A DNA stretch of 64,000 nucleotides from an uncultured Flavobacteriaceae bacterium (lineage in GTDB: Bacteria; Bacteroidota; Bacteroidia; Flavobacteriales; Flavobacteriaceae), in the NCBI GenBank assembly GCA_947494695.1, contig CANLWB010000008.1, positions 1-64,000 of the forward strand, given 5' to 3'. The translations under genes were made by a program, and so were the position numbers. The notes below the pieces were generated by a model that saw nothing but the letters and a program-made list of their open reading frames with translations, was not told the DNA's origin and made no database searches. Shown here piece after piece: positions 38,815-48,424 of the stretch (position 1 is the stretch's first letter; each line of letters begins with the position of its first letter).

Positions 38815-40089
38815 TCACTTCATTATTCTATTACCAATAGCACATTGTAAGCACCTATTTTTTTCGCAATATTCGGTTTTAAGCTGAATAAGTGCCTGAG
38901 AATCTAAAGAAGTGGTTGAAACCTTTTTTAATTTATTGAATGCACCAATAATACTATTGTTTTCTGAAGCGATTGATCTTGCAATTTGTATTACGTCTTC
39001 ATCCACATTTTTCCCATGGTAGGTTGCATAATAAAACTTAAAAGGTAGCACGGTGTTGATTAACACTAAATCTATAAACGATCTGGTAAGTGTTTTTTTG
39101 AAGTATGTTGATTCCTTCTGAAATGTATAATGTGTTTCCCAAAACCGAGATGTAGAGACTTTAAATAGCTCATAAAAATCATTTAAATGATTTGTTTCCC
39201 TTATTTTAGAAAACAGGTTTTGGTGCTCATAATACAAACTGGCCAATTGGGATATTCTTATGGTTGGAAAGTTAGAGGGACGAAGTCTAAAAAATTGACA
39301 AGGTATTATTTGATTATTTTCCAGTTTAAATTTTTGTTTCAAAAATTTATATTCCTTGATCAGGTCTAAATAGTAGGCATCCTCGACATCATCCTCTAAT
39401 AATCCTAGTTGTCCAAATAATAGGGCTTCCAATGAGCGCTGCTTAGATTGCACCTTTCTTATTATCGAAAAATCAACAGATCTTGCCAAACTAAAAAACG
39501 AATCGCCATTTACTTTAAGCCCAAAATTTTTTGCCAACATTACAAATAGTACAGCTTCCCAATCATTTTTAGAGGCTTCTAAAAGCTTTTCTATAACTTT
39601 TGTTTTTCGTTCTAAACGTTCCAGGTACAAACGTTCTAACCAATTATTAAGTACAAAGGTATCTACGCCAGAAAAGTTTTGCTCACAATTAATCCATTTT
39701 TCATGCTGTTCTTCTTTAAATAGGGTTTCATATTTATTTAAAATATCATGGCCTATAAAATCTTTTAATCGCAGTGTTGGTACTGCTGTATTATCTTTTC
39801 GAAGGACATCCATATCGTGTTCCCAGACCAAATGTAAAATGACATTATCATAGGCCCTATCTTGCTCATGGCCATGTAAAAACCAGTCTGAAGATTTTAC
39901 ATGAACCTCAACATTCCCTGCCCAAAGTTGTTTATCAATGGCAATATGTGCATTAAAAAAATCGGGGCCGGAATTTAGGTTATGCTGCCCAACGGAACTA
40001 ACCTCAATTGTTTCTCCTGTAGTTGTTTTAAGTCCCTTGGTTTGGATTTTTTTGTGTTTCCAGATGTAGTGTAAAAAGTCCTCTTTCAT
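38815..40089 (-). CDS. DUF2851 family protein
   Basis: A protein of 424 residues that matches DUF2851, found throughout the Bacteroidota. The start MKEDFLHYIWKHKKIQTKGL, the block SVGQHNLNSGPDFFNAHIAID, WAGNVEVHVKSSDW and the C-terminal CEKNRCLQCAIGNRI are typical. No function is established. It has no signal peptide. It leads the PspC/channel/symporter run on the minus strand. Confidence 0.9.
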   Translation of the reverse strand: MKEDFLHYIWKHKKIQTKGLKTTTGETIEVSSVGQHNLNSGPDFFNAHIAIDKQLWAGNVEVHVKSSDWFLHGHEQDRAYDNVILHLVWEHDMDVLRKDNTAVPTLRLKDFIGHDILNKYETLFKEEQHEKWINCEQNFSGVDTFVLNNWLERLYLERLERKTKVIEKLLEASKNDWEAVLFVMLAKNFGLKVNGDSFFSLARSVDFSIIRKVQSKQRSLEALLFGQLGLLEDDVEDAYYLDLIKEYKFLKQKFKLENNQIIPCQFFRLRPSNFPTIRISQLASLYYEHQNLFSKIRETNHLNDFYELFKVSTSRFWETHYTFQKESTYFKKTLTRSFIDLVLINTVLPFKFYYATYHGKNVDEDVIQIARSIASENNSIIGAFNKLKKVSTTSLDSQALIQLKTEYCEKNRCLQCAIGNRIMK

Positions 40090-40211
40090 GTTAGTAATAT
40101 AAAATGCGTAAGTAAATTCGTATAAATATATAAAAATACTTACAATACTATATTACAACAGAAAATCCCTTATAGCCAGTGTGTTTCTTTTAAAGCCCAT
40201 ATTTAAACAAG

Positions 40212-41951
40212 CTATATCGCTTTTTTATCCTGAATATTACTATAGGACTTTAGCAATTGGTATAGTTCTTCGGGGTTAAACGGTTTTCCCATAAACCCGT
40301 TCATTTTGTAGCGTTCTGTTTTCTTTTTAATGTCGGTTTGAGCAAAGGCCGTTAGAGCAACTATGGGAATATTGGCTTTCTTCTCGTTATCAAGTTTTCT
40401 AATCATCTTGGTGGCTTGATAACCATTTATTTTGGGCATTTGAAGATCCATTAGAATGAGATCATAATCATTTTTTTCAAAAAGTTCTAAGACCTCTTCT
40501 CCATTTTCCGCAACGGTATATGTAACATTCCATTTACTGAAAAAGCGTTTAAGGATGAGCACGTTCATTTTATTATCTTCTGCCACCAACACATTAATAT
40601 CTATGGGGAGATAATCTGGCTGCATTTTAATCATTCCTGGCTCAAAAATATTAAGCCTGTTACTCACTTTATAAGTAATTTCAAAAGAAAATTCGGCACC
40701 TTTGCCTAGTTCACTGTTCACGATTAAGTCGCTTCCTTGAAGATTTAAGAGTTTTTTACTTATTGATAAACCAAGTCCAGTGCCTCCATATTTAACAGAG
40801 GTCTCTGAGTCTGCCTGCATAAAACTCTCAAAAATGGACACTTGTCTGCTTTTCGATATTCCTATTCCGGTGTCTTTTACTTTAAAATGAAGTTTTACTT
40901 TATTTTCTACAATCCCCAGGTTTTGAATCGTAAGATTTATACATCCCTTCTCTGTAAATTTTAAGGAGTTACTTAATAAGTTTTTAATGATTTGGGTTAG
41001 TTTTAGCTTATCTCCAATAATAGTATCTGGCACATCATTTTCCTTAATAATATTGAAGATTAGTCCTTTCTTTTCTGCTCTTAAACTAAAGTGAGATTTT
41101 ATATTTTCCAGAAAATAGTTAAGACTAAAGTCCTTCTCTACCAGCTTTAATTTACCTGACTTTATTTTACTAAAATCCAACAAGTCATTAATAAGTCCTA
41201 ACAAATGTTCCCCCGAATACTTTAACGCTTTCAAGTTTTCTAACTGATCCGGCAGGTATTCTTCCATTAGTAGAATATTAGTTAAACCAGTGACCGCATT
41301 TAATGGTGTTCGTATTTCGTGAGACATGGTTGACAAAAACTCATCTTTCGATTTGCTTGCCTTTTGTAATTCTATTTCGGTTTCTTTAAGGTTTGTAATA
41401 TCTATAATAGTTCCAATATACCCCTGAGGGACTCCCCTACGATCTTTTACGAGTTTAGATTTCACTTCAAACCACATGAATTCATCATTTTTCTCGTACT
41501 TGAATATAAATTTGATATGATTCTTTTCTCGTGAGAACAATTCACTAAACTTAGGAAAACCATCAATATCTTCACCATGCAGAAATTGCGTGAAGCTTTT
41601 GCCTATAGCATCTTCAATCGGAATACCAGAATATTCTGCCCAGGCATTATTTAAAAAAGTAAAATTTCCATCCAGGTTGGTTTCAAAAAGAACTCCTCCA
41701 ATATTATCAACAATATTTTCAAGTTTCTTATTGGTTTGGTCTCTTTCTTTTATGAGTTGCCTATTTGCCACATAGAGCTCTTTGGAGCTTTCCTCAAGAA
41801 TATTCTCGACATGTTTTAGGTCACTATCAAAACTTTTATATGCATCATTGATCATATCTAAGAACTGGACAAACCCAGAATTCTGGGACATGTCTAACCC
41901 TGTTTTTTTGAGCTGACGCCTTAGTAGTCTATGATAATCTTTGTTTAACAT
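40212..41951 (-). CDS. Hybrid sensor histidine kinase / response regulator
   Basis: A protein of 579 residues, soluble. An N-terminal coiled coil (to about 80), a PAS domain (about 80-190), HisKA with the phosphorylated His211 (SHEIRTPLNAV), HATPase with NLLSNSLKFTEKG, KDTGIGIS and GTGLGLSI, and a C-terminal receiver with phospho-acceptor Asp near 502 (LILMDLQMPK) and the late Lys (MGKPFNPEE). There is no output domain, so a separate phosphotransfer protein is expected elsewhere. The start overlaps the stop of the FIST gene, so the FIST protein is the likely sensor. Confidence 0.93.
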   Translation of the reverse strand: MLNKDYHRLLRRQLKKTGLDMSQNSGFVQFLDMINDAYKSFDSDLKHVENILEESSKELYVANRQLIKERDQTNKKLENIVDNIGGVLFETNLDGNFTFLNNAWAEYSGIPIEDAIGKSFTQFLHGEDIDGFPKFSELFSREKNHIKFIFKYEKNDEFMWFEVKSKLVKDRRGVPQGYIGTIIDITNLKETEIELQKASKSKDEFLSTMSHEIRTPLNAVTGLTNILLMEEYLPDQLENLKALKYSGEHLLGLINDLLDFSKIKSGKLKLVEKDFSLNYFLENIKSHFSLRAEKKGLIFNIIKENDVPDTIIGDKLKLTQIIKNLLSNSLKFTEKGCINLTIQNLGIVENKVKLHFKVKDTGIGISKSRQVSIFESFMQADSETSVKYGGTGLGLSISKKLLNLQGSDLIVNSELGKGAEFSFEITYKVSNRLNIFEPGMIKMQPDYLPIDINVLVAEDNKMNVLILKRFFSKWNVTYTVAENGEEVLELFEKNDYDLILMDLQMPKINGYQATKMIRKLDNEKKANIPIVALTAFAQTDIKKKTERYKMNGFMGKPFNPEELYQLLKSYSNIQDKKAI

Positions 41952-43072
41952 TCTGAAAGCGTTGTAATGGTCATCGTTTGATTATGGAGTTCGCAAGGTG
42001 AAAACTCTCCAAAAGGTGCAATTTCACCATAGGAATAAAAACCAGTTATACTAGGCTTATCACCCAATATGTCTCTAACAGCTTCTACTTCCTCTTCTAC
42101 CATTTGTTTTAAAACGAGGCGTCTCCCTACGCAACTTATAAGAATGGCTAATTCGGTATGTTCTTCTACTTTTTTCTTAGCGCCTTCTGCAGAATCTGCT
42201 GCTCCATTTATAAGTCTGTCTATATTAGCCTTCATTAATCGCACATAAGAACCTTCTGGAATATTACCTGCGAATGTTAAACTTTGGTCACTTTCATTTA
42301 CTGCTAAAATGGTTCTAACGATTGGAGTCGAATCTTCATGTAACCTCATACTTAATGGAAACAAGAGCCCCGAACTTGGTAAATTATTAGCCTGCTCTCC
42401 TAAAAAGGACTTATAGAGTTCTAAGGCGGGTAACCCATCCAATTCATAGAGTACATTTTTGTTCGATTTGGTTACAAGGCGTTCTATTCCAAAACTATCC
42501 CAACCTCCTTTAGAACTATAACCTACTTTTAAGTTATCACCATAAAAACCTATAGCAATAATGGTTTTATCTACAATTTGGTTATTGTTAATAACAAATG
42601 TTTTATTAAAATCTGATCCATCTGCAGCCAGACCGCCCGTGATACTAACATTAGGGATCATTGATTTTAAACCAGAAACTAAATCGGCACCATTCACATT
42701 AAGACCGTCACTTAATACTAACACATGCTTTAAACCTTTCGTACAAAGATCTTTAGCTAAATATTGGCCAGATTTGTAACTGCAGTTCATATCTATAATC
42801 TCCCTTGACGATTTTCGACAAGTTACTTTGTCTAATTGTATCGCTGTTAACGAGACCGTCTCATCTTTTACCGTTATATCTGATATTTCACCTGCTGTAG
42901 AACACCCTATTACGATAGCTTCGGGGTACTTTGTAATGACATGATTCACGACATCTTGCTTGGGTGTAAAGTTTGGAGAAACAAAAAGTAATATCAGGCT
43001 AGCTTCAATATTTAATGTGGAAGCCTTTTCATACCAATTATCCTGTTGCAGAGATATTTGTTGAACTTTCAT
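41945..43072 (-). CDS. FIST domain signal-sensing protein
   Basis: A protein of 375 residues with FIST N- and C-terminal domains (LILLFVSPNF, VIGCSTAGEI, LKHVLVLSDGLNVNGADLVSGL, GGLAADGSDF ... AILISCVGRRLVLKQM and GFYSYGEIAPFG). FIST proteins bind small ligands, thought to be amino acids, and feed two-component systems. It overlaps the hybrid kinase gene by 7 bp, so the two should be translated together and act together. Confidence 0.9.
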   Translation of the reverse strand: MKVQQISLQQDNWYEKASTLNIEASLILLFVSPNFTPKQDVVNHVITKYPEAIVIGCSTAGEISDITVKDETVSLTAIQLDKVTCRKSSREIIDMNCSYKSGQYLAKDLCTKGLKHVLVLSDGLNVNGADLVSGLKSMIPNVSITGGLAADGSDFNKTFVINNNQIVDKTIIAIGFYGDNLKVGYSSKGGWDSFGIERLVTKSNKNVLYELDGLPALELYKSFLGEQANNLPSSGLLFPLSMRLHEDSTPIVRTILAVNESDQSLTFAGNIPEGSYVRLMKANIDRLINGAADSAEGAKKKVEEHTELAILISCVGRRLVLKQMVEEEVEAVRDILGDKPSITGFYSYGEIAPFGEFSPCELHNQTMTITTLSEC

Positions 43073-43263
43073 ACCGGACGCATTTAAAGGTTAGCAATAT
43101 AATGCATTTCGTCGTTTTTTTAATGCATTTCATCGAAAATATAACAAAAATCGGTATAATCAAAATTTTAATTAAAGTTTTTACTTACGAGAATGCTAGA
43201 AAAAACGCTAAAAACCCCCATGACAAGACGTAAAAACCTACATTTTTTAAGTGTAGTGTACAA

Positions 43264-43294
43264 AAAATCCCAAATGGGATATTTTTGGGATTTT
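43264..43294 (-). terminator. Terminator of the cystathionine beta-synthase gene
   Basis: Stem AAAATCCCAAA / TTTGGGATTTT, 27 bp past the stop, ending on the minus strand in a U-rich tail. Confidence 0.75.
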
Positions 43295-43320
43295 CAAATA
43301 ACATATGTTTCTATGCTCCC

Positions 43321-44688
43321 CTATAATGCACTTATAATATCGTATTTAGTGATTATTTGATGCTTATTATCTCCCAGTTTTACCAATACGGCATCATTAT
43401 CACGATCTATTAATTTAGAAACCTCTTCAATGGGGGTATTTTTGCTAACTATCGGAAATGGTTTGTGCATCACCTCCTTAATAGGTAAACCTGAAATATC
43501 CTTATTCTCAATATACTTTCGAAGTAAGTCGGCCTCGTCAACGGCTCCCACAAAACCGGTTGAGTCTTCTACTGGTATTTGAGAAATTTTGTATGTTTTC
43601 ATCCGTTCTATGGCATGAGATACCAGTTCTTCAGTTTTTACTGTTATTAGGGGACGTTCCATATGACTTTTTACAATATCCTGCGCGCTTGTTAGTTCAT
43701 CTTCTATAAATCCACGATCCCGCATCCATTCATCATTGTACATTTTGGCGACATAGCGGCTTCCATGATCATGAAATAAAACCACCACAACATCGTCCTT
43801 CTCAAACTCATCTTTTAACTGCAAAAGCCCTTTAATAGCTGCTCCGGCAGAATTACCCAGGAACATACCTTCTTCTTTTGACAGTTTTTGAGTGTAAATC
43901 GCAGCATCCTTATCGGTCACTTTGGTAAAGCCATCAATGATGCTAAAATCGACGTTTTTAGGTAAAATATCCTCTCCTATACCTTCTGTTATGTATGGGT
44001 AAATCTCATTTTCATCAAACACTCCGGTTTCATGGTATTTTTTAAAAACCGATCCGTAGGTATCTACCCCCCATATTTTCACATTAGGATTTTGTTCTTT
44101 AAGGTAATTACCAACTCCAGAAATTGTTCCTCCTGTACCAACACCAACGACAAAATGTGTTACTTTACCATTGGTTTGTTTCCAGATTTCGGGCCCTGTA
44201 CTTTCGTAGTGTGCGGCAGCATTACTAGGGTTATCATATTGGTTTACATACCAGGAATTAGGTGTTTCTTCTGCGAGTCGCTTTGATGTGGAATAGTAGG
44301 ACTTTGGATCATCTGGCTCTACATTTGTTGGACATACCACAACTTTGCTTCCTACAGCTCTTAAAATGTCGATCTTTTCCTTACTCTGTTTATCGTTTAT
44401 AACACAAACCATCCTATACCCTTTAACTATAGCTGCAAGGGCTAATCCCATTCCTGTATTCCCCGAAGTTCCTTCTATAATGGTACCTCCGGGTTTTAAT
44501 CGTCCATCTGCTTCAGCATCTTCAATCATTTTAACCGCCATTCTATCTTTTACTGAATTACCAGGATTAAAAGTCTCATATTTTGCCAGAACCAAACACG
44601 GTAAATCTTCAACAAGTTTATTGAGCTTTACTAGAGGGGTATTTCCTATGGTTCCAAGTATGTTTTCTGCGTACTCCATATGCTTCAC
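43321..44688 (-). CDS. Cystathionine beta-synthase
   Basis: A protein of 455 residues: fold-type II PLP domain followed by a C-terminal pair of CBS (Bateman) domains from about 335. The PLP lysine is Lys47 (PGNSVKDRMA), the substrate loop is GTSGNTGMG (73-81), and the phosphate cradle is GTGGTISG. Cysteine synthases lack the Bateman pair, which supports the beta-synthase call (homocysteine plus serine to cystathionine). An internal ATG at residue 4 (MEYAENILG) may be the true start. Confidence 0.9.
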   Translation of the reverse strand: MKHMEYAENILGTIGNTPLVKLNKLVEDLPCLVLAKYETFNPGNSVKDRMAVKMIEDAEADGRLKPGGTIIEGTSGNTGMGLALAAIVKGYRMVCVINDKQSKEKIDILRAVGSKVVVCPTNVEPDDPKSYYSTSKRLAEETPNSWYVNQYDNPSNAAAHYESTGPEIWKQTNGKVTHFVVGVGTGGTISGVGNYLKEQNPNVKIWGVDTYGSVFKKYHETGVFDENEIYPYITEGIGEDILPKNVDFSIIDGFTKVTDKDAAIYTQKLSKEEGMFLGNSAGAAIKGLLQLKDEFEKDDVVVVLFHDHGSRYVAKMYNDEWMRDRGFIEDELTSAQDIVKSHMERPLITVKTEELVSHAIERMKTYKISQIPVEDSTGFVGAVDEADLLRKYIENKDISGLPIKEVMHKPFPIVSKNTPIEEVSKLIDRDNDAVLVKLGDNKHQIITKYDIISAL

Positions 44689-44935
44689 TTTACTTTATTA
44701 ATTTAATCTTAAAGTTAGTTTTTATTGCATTATTCGCAATCATATCTCGATAAATTATTAAAACGTTAACATAAGATTCGTTTTAAGGCATGTAATGATC
44801 CTAAACATATCTTATCAAAATGTCCTAAGATGTATCTTAGGTAACTTGGTAATACTAGAAGGAACATGGTTTAGACCGCCAAACGTCAATTGTTGGGAGC
44901 TCTTTTAGTATCCATCTTGATTGTTAGGGAGAATC

Positions 44936-45436
44936 GTGCAATAGTAATAAAAACGTTATGTGATATCTCAATCGTGCCGCATTTCGATATGACTACGACG
45001 CCATATTTGAATTTTCCCGTCATTTTTCGACAAAAGGAGAAACCACATAACAGTGATAAAAAAACATTATGTGATATCTCAATCGTGCCTCATTTCGATA
45101 TGACTACGACATCATATTTGAATTCCCCCGTCATTTAGTCAAAAGGAAAGAACACACAACAGTGATAAAATACGTCATATGATATCTCAATCGTGCCTCA
45201 TTTCGATATGACTGCGACGCCATATTTGAATTCCCCCGTCATTTAGTCAAAAGGAGAAATCACAAAACAGTAATAAAAAACGTTATGTGATATCTCAATC
45301 GTGCCGCATTTCGATATGACGACGACGCCATATTTGAATTCCCCATCATTTAGTCAAAAGGAAAGAACACGCAACAGTAATAAAAAACGTTATGAGATAT
45401 CTCAACCGTGCATCATTTCGACATAACTGCGACACA
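44936..45436. repeat. Five tandem ~108-bp palindromic repeats
   Basis: The core GATATCTCAATCGTGC starts at 44962, 45073, 45181, 45289 and 45396 (the last copy has an A-to-C change), in steps of 111, 108, 108 and 107 bp. Each interval holds an imperfect hairpin: GAGAAATCACAAAAC before and GTTATGTGATATCTC after an A-rich loop, flanked by GTCATTT and GATATGAC. This is the layout of REP-like GTCATTTCGA...TCGAAATGAC elements of Flavobacteriaceae, here amplified head to tail. The full gap 44689-45709 holds no gene; apparent frames inside are translations of the repeat. Confidence 0.9.
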
Positions 45437-45709
45437 CTATTATATTCCGCAGGATTACTTTGGTTTTTCAATAAAATTTAAAAACGACGACTATGTTTTA
45501 CCATATCATAAATAGTTTAGAGACTTGTTTTTATTTTATCCCTAATACTTAAAAGCTTTAGAAGATACTTCTCATTAAAAAAACACAAAACAGTACAAAG
45601 CACAAGCAAACACCCTACATAAATCCCTTACATATAACTATTTACCCATTACAAGTAAATTTTATCTCACACCTTTGTATTGCTAATGTACGTTTCAATT
45701 ATTTAACTT

Positions 45710-47287
45710 ATGAAAATTCGCTCCAAGTACCAAAATGCTCTTCTTGAAATTATTTGCATGCTCTACCTATTTCTGTTTGTATATGCCGCAGTAAGCAAAT
45801 TATCGGTTTTCGATGAATTTAAAATCCAAATAGGACAGTCTGCTATGCTAACTCCGGTTGCCGATATTGTCGCCTGGGTAATTCCTTTTATTGAAATTTT
45901 AATCGCCTTACTATTACTTATTCCTAGACTAAGGTTAATAGGCCTGTATGCCGCCTTTAATCTTATGGTGATGTTTACCGTCTATATTTTTGTTATTTTA
46001 AATTTTAGTGATGATATTCCCTGCTCCTGCGGTGGTGTTATTGAAAAATTAGGTTGGACAGAGCACCTATTCTTTAACCTTGCCTTTGTTGTTCTGGCTG
46101 CCATAGGAATCTATATACTAAATGGTCAAAAAAAATCACTGTATCCAAAAACCGGTTTTCTTGTATCGCAAAAAAGGCTTTATAAACCGCTTTTAATTCA
46201 TGCTTTTGGTGGCATCTGCTTTATAAGTCTTTTGTTTGCCTTTACACATAAGGGTACAGAACGGGATATGAGCTTTAAACGTAACTTTTTATATGATGCC
46301 CCACATAAAACCCATGAACTGGATCTTGAATATAACGGCTATTATATCGCTGGTGCCGATAAGGAAAACATTTATTTAGCAAACCCTCGATCCCCTTTGC
46401 AGCTTACAGTGGTAGACTCGGCACTACAAGGTAAAAAAACGATTAAACTATCTATGGACCAGGATAGTTTATTAATGCGCTCTCCACGGGTTCGAGTAAT
46501 GCCGCCGTATTTCTTTGTAATAGATGGTACGGTTCCATATGTCCTTAGAGGACATACTAAGGACTGGAAAGCGTATTCTATGTTAAAGAATCCACTTTAC
46601 TTTTCCTATGTAGAACCTATAGACTCCGTTACCCTAGCGATTCAAGCTATGAGTAGAAAAACTCACGAGTTTGCTTTAGGGACCATTCATTTGGGAGACA
46701 CATCGACCATGACCCTTTCTCATAAACTTTTACAAAAGCAAGTCGATGGAATTTTCGATGTTGACGGCACCCTCCAATACAACCAACAAAAAGAGCAAAT
46801 CATTTATACCTATCGTTATCGTAACCAATATATCGTTGCTAATGATAACCTGGAATTAGAACGCCTTGGAAAAACTATAGACACCATAAGCCTGGCTCAA
46901 ATACAAGTGGGGTCTATAGCTTCTAAAAATGCAAAAAAAATGGCCGCTCCTGCTCTTATGGTTAATAAATATAGTACTACATATGGAAACTATCTTTTTG
47001 TAAACTCAAAACTTCTGGGCAGAAAAGAACCTCTCGTATTATGGAAAAAATCTTCTGTAATCGATATCTATAACATTAAAAATAACAGCTATTGGTTTAG
47101 CTTTTATGTAGAAGATATAAATGATAGCAAATTAAGATCGTTTTCTATTATTAACAACACATTTGTTGGCCTTATTGGAAATTATGTAGTTACCTATCAC
47201 TTAAAAGATATTTTTAATGAGGTACAGCCTGTAACGGTGAAGCTCCAAGATCAAAAAAACCAAACTCAAATTCTAAAAACATTATAA
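45710..47287 (+). CDS. MauE/DoxX-like redox membrane protein with large C-terminal domain
   Basis: A protein of 525 residues. Residues 12-30, 50-72, 75-98, 117-136 and 160-178 are membrane segments. The first four form a MauE/DoxX-like bundle with a conserved CSCGG motif (Cys105, Cys107) in the loop after segment 3, as in MauE-type disulfide-handling proteins. The remaining 350 residues are beta-rich with repeated YxxxN/VxxG turns and may be a propeller on the outer face of the inner membrane. It is immediately upstream of six cysteine-containing secreted peptides on the same strand; the first leader begins at its stop codon. A role in their disulfide formation or reduction is inferred. Confidence 0.75.
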   Translation: MKIRSKYQNALLEIICMLYLFLFVYAAVSKLSVFDEFKIQIGQSAMLTPVADIVAWVIPFIEILIALLLLIPRLRLIGLYAAFNLMVMFTVYIFVILNFSDDIPCSCGGVIEKLGWTEHLFFNLAFVVLAAIGIYILNGQKKSLYPKTGFLVSQKRLYKPLLIHAFGGICFISLLFAFTHKGTERDMSFKRNFLYDAPHKTHELDLEYNGYYIAGADKENIYLANPRSPLQLTVVDSALQGKKTIKLSMDQDSLLMRSPRVRVMPPYFFVIDGTVPYVLRGHTKDWKAYSMLKNPLYFSYVEPIDSVTLAIQAMSRKTHEFALGTIHLGDTSTMTLSHKLLQKQVDGIFDVDGTLQYNQQKEQIIYTYRYRNQYIVANDNLELERLGKTIDTISLAQIQVGSIASKNAKKMAAPALMVNKYSTTYGNYLFVNSKLLGRKEPLVLWKKSSVIDIYNIKNNSYWFSFYVEDINDSKLRSFSIINNTFVGLIGNYVVTYHLKDIFNEVQPVTVKLQDQKNQTQILKTL

Positions 47288-47317
47288 ATAACCAAAAGAC
47301 AAATACCTAAATATGGG

Positions 47318-47393
47318 TATAACATACTGCAGTCAGGGAGAAGACCGAAAACCTGTTAATAGAGTAGGTCGCTAATTTTTAAATATCTATATT
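47318..47393 (+). promoter_or_regulatory. Conserved leader of peptide gene 1
   Basis: Contains CAGTCAGGGAGAAGACCG, AAAACCTG and AATAGAGTAGGTC, then an A/T-rich run TTTTTAAATATCTATATT to the ATG. GACC and GGTC can pair around AAAACCTGTTAATAGAGTA. The same leader stands before all six peptide genes. Confidence 0.6.
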
Positions 47394-47681
47394 ATGAAAT
47401 CTAAAATTTTTAAAATCGTTTTACCTGCTTTTACGTTAATGTTTGCTGTTGTTGCTTCACTTGCTTTTACAAGTAGTTCAACTGATGCTCCCGAAACATA
47501 TTTTTACGAAGATACAGCTGGGGTGTGTCAAACTGTGGTAATTGAAGAAGTGAATTGCACCGAAATAATATCTGAGATCCCATGTACAGTTTCTATACTA
47601 GGGACTCCAAGTCAGTTATATGTTGACAAGCTCGTAATCACTGGAGAGTGTATAAAGCCTCTTTGGATACCAGCTCAATAG
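47394..47681 (+). CDS. Small secreted cysteine peptide, DUF6520-like (copy 1)
   Basis: A protein of 95 residues. Signal peptide MKSKIFKIVLPAFTLMFAVV... ending near SLAFTSSS; mature part about 67 residues. Four Cys in the array pattern C-x9-C-x8-C-x22-C with the core IPCTVSILGTP and the end CIKPLW. It resembles the Flavobacteriia family annotated DUF6520, whose function is unknown. It follows the MauE-like gene by 106 bp and ends in a strong terminator at 47702. Confidence 0.75.
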   Translation: MKSKIFKIVLPAFTLMFAVVASLAFTSSSTDAPETYFYEDTAGVCQTVVIEEVNCTEIISEIPCTVSILGTPSQLYVDKLVITGECIKPLWIPAQ

Positions 47682-47701
47682 ATTCTTAAAAGATGATGAT
47701 G

Positions 47702-47727
47702 AAAGGGGGGCTTTGCCCCCCTTTTTT
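47702..47727 (+). terminator. Terminator after peptide copy 1
   Basis: AAAGGGGGGC-TTT-GCCCCCCTTT followed by more T: a very strong intrinsic terminator. Confidence 0.92.
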
Positions 47728-47781
47728 AGAAAAGCATTTACTTGTCGTAAATAAAACTAGTCTATAAAGTCCAAAATAGAT

Positions 47782-47911
47782 ATTCAAATCCAAAAACATT
47801 ATAAATAACCGAAAGATAAACACCTAAATATGGGTATAATATACAGCTGTCAATGTGAAGACCAAAAACCTGTAAAATAGAGTAGGTCCTTAATTTCTAA
47901 ATATCTATATT
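47782..47911 (+). promoter_or_regulatory. Conserved leader of peptide gene 2, with a duplicated end of the MauE-like gene
   Basis: Starts with TTCAAATCCAAAAACATTAT, a copy of the last codons and stop of the MauE-like gene (47265-47293). The leader is the most diverged of copies 1-3 (CTGTCAATGTGAAGACCAAAA) but keeps AACCTG and AATAGAGTAGGTC. Confidence 0.6.
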
Positions 47912-48196
47912 ATGAAATCTAAAATTTTTAAAATCGTTTTATCAGCTTTCACGTTATTTGCTGTTGTTGCTTCACTTGCTTTTACAAGTAGTTCAACTGA
48001 TGCTCCCGAAACATATTTTTACGAAGATACAGCTGGGGTGTGTCAAACTGTGGTAATTGAAGAAGTGAATTGCACCGAAATAATATCTGAGATCCCATGT
48101 ACAGTTTCTATACTAGGGACTCCAAGTCAGTTATATGTTGACAAGCTCGTAATCACTGGAGAGTGTATAAAGCCTCTTTGGATACCAGCTCAATAG
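47912..48196 (+). CDS. Small secreted cysteine peptide, DUF6520-like (copy 2)
   Basis: A protein of 94 residues. The mature region is identical to copy 1; the signal peptide differs by Pro to Ser and by loss of one Met codon (LSAFTLFAVV). Since the leader is diverged while the mature region is identical, gene conversion or recent recombination with copy 1 is likely. Same four-Cys pattern. The gene is intact and followed by a strong terminator at 48217. Confidence 0.75.
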   Translation: MKSKIFKIVLSAFTLFAVVASLAFTSSSTDAPETYFYEDTAGVCQTVVIEEVNCTEIISEIPCTVSILGTPSQLYVDKLVITGECIKPLWIPAQ

Positions 48197-48216
48197 ATTC
48201 TTAAAAGATGATGATG

Positions 48217-48241
48217 AAAGGGGGGCTTTGCCCCCCTTTTT
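48217..48241 (+). terminator. Terminator after peptide copy 2
   Basis: AAAGGGGGGC-TTT-GCCCCCC followed by five T, practically the same as after copy 1. Confidence 0.92.
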
Positions 48242-48296
48242 AGAAAAGCATTTACTTGTCGTAAATAAAACTAGTCTATAAAGTCCAAAATAGGTA

Positions 48297-48424
48297 TTCA
48301 AATCCAAAAACATTATAAATAACCGAAAGATAAACACCTAAATATGGGTATAACATATTGCAGTCAGGGAGAAGACCGAAAACCTGTTAATAGAGTAGGT
48401 CGCTAATTTTTAAATATCTATATT
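48297..48424 (+). promoter_or_regulatory. Conserved leader of peptide gene 3
   Basis: Begins with the duplicated tail of the MauE-like gene (TCAAATCCAAAAACATTATA) and carries CAGTCAGGGAGAAGACCG ... AATAGAGTAGGTC, almost identical to leader 1. Confidence 0.6.

Noticed and set aside
44890-45436. Regular ~108-bp repeats and an 82-codon frame across them
   Set aside because: Units are repeated throughout and fold as hairpins, so this is not CRISPR; the frame is a translation of the repeat (the same peptide twice) without a start context.
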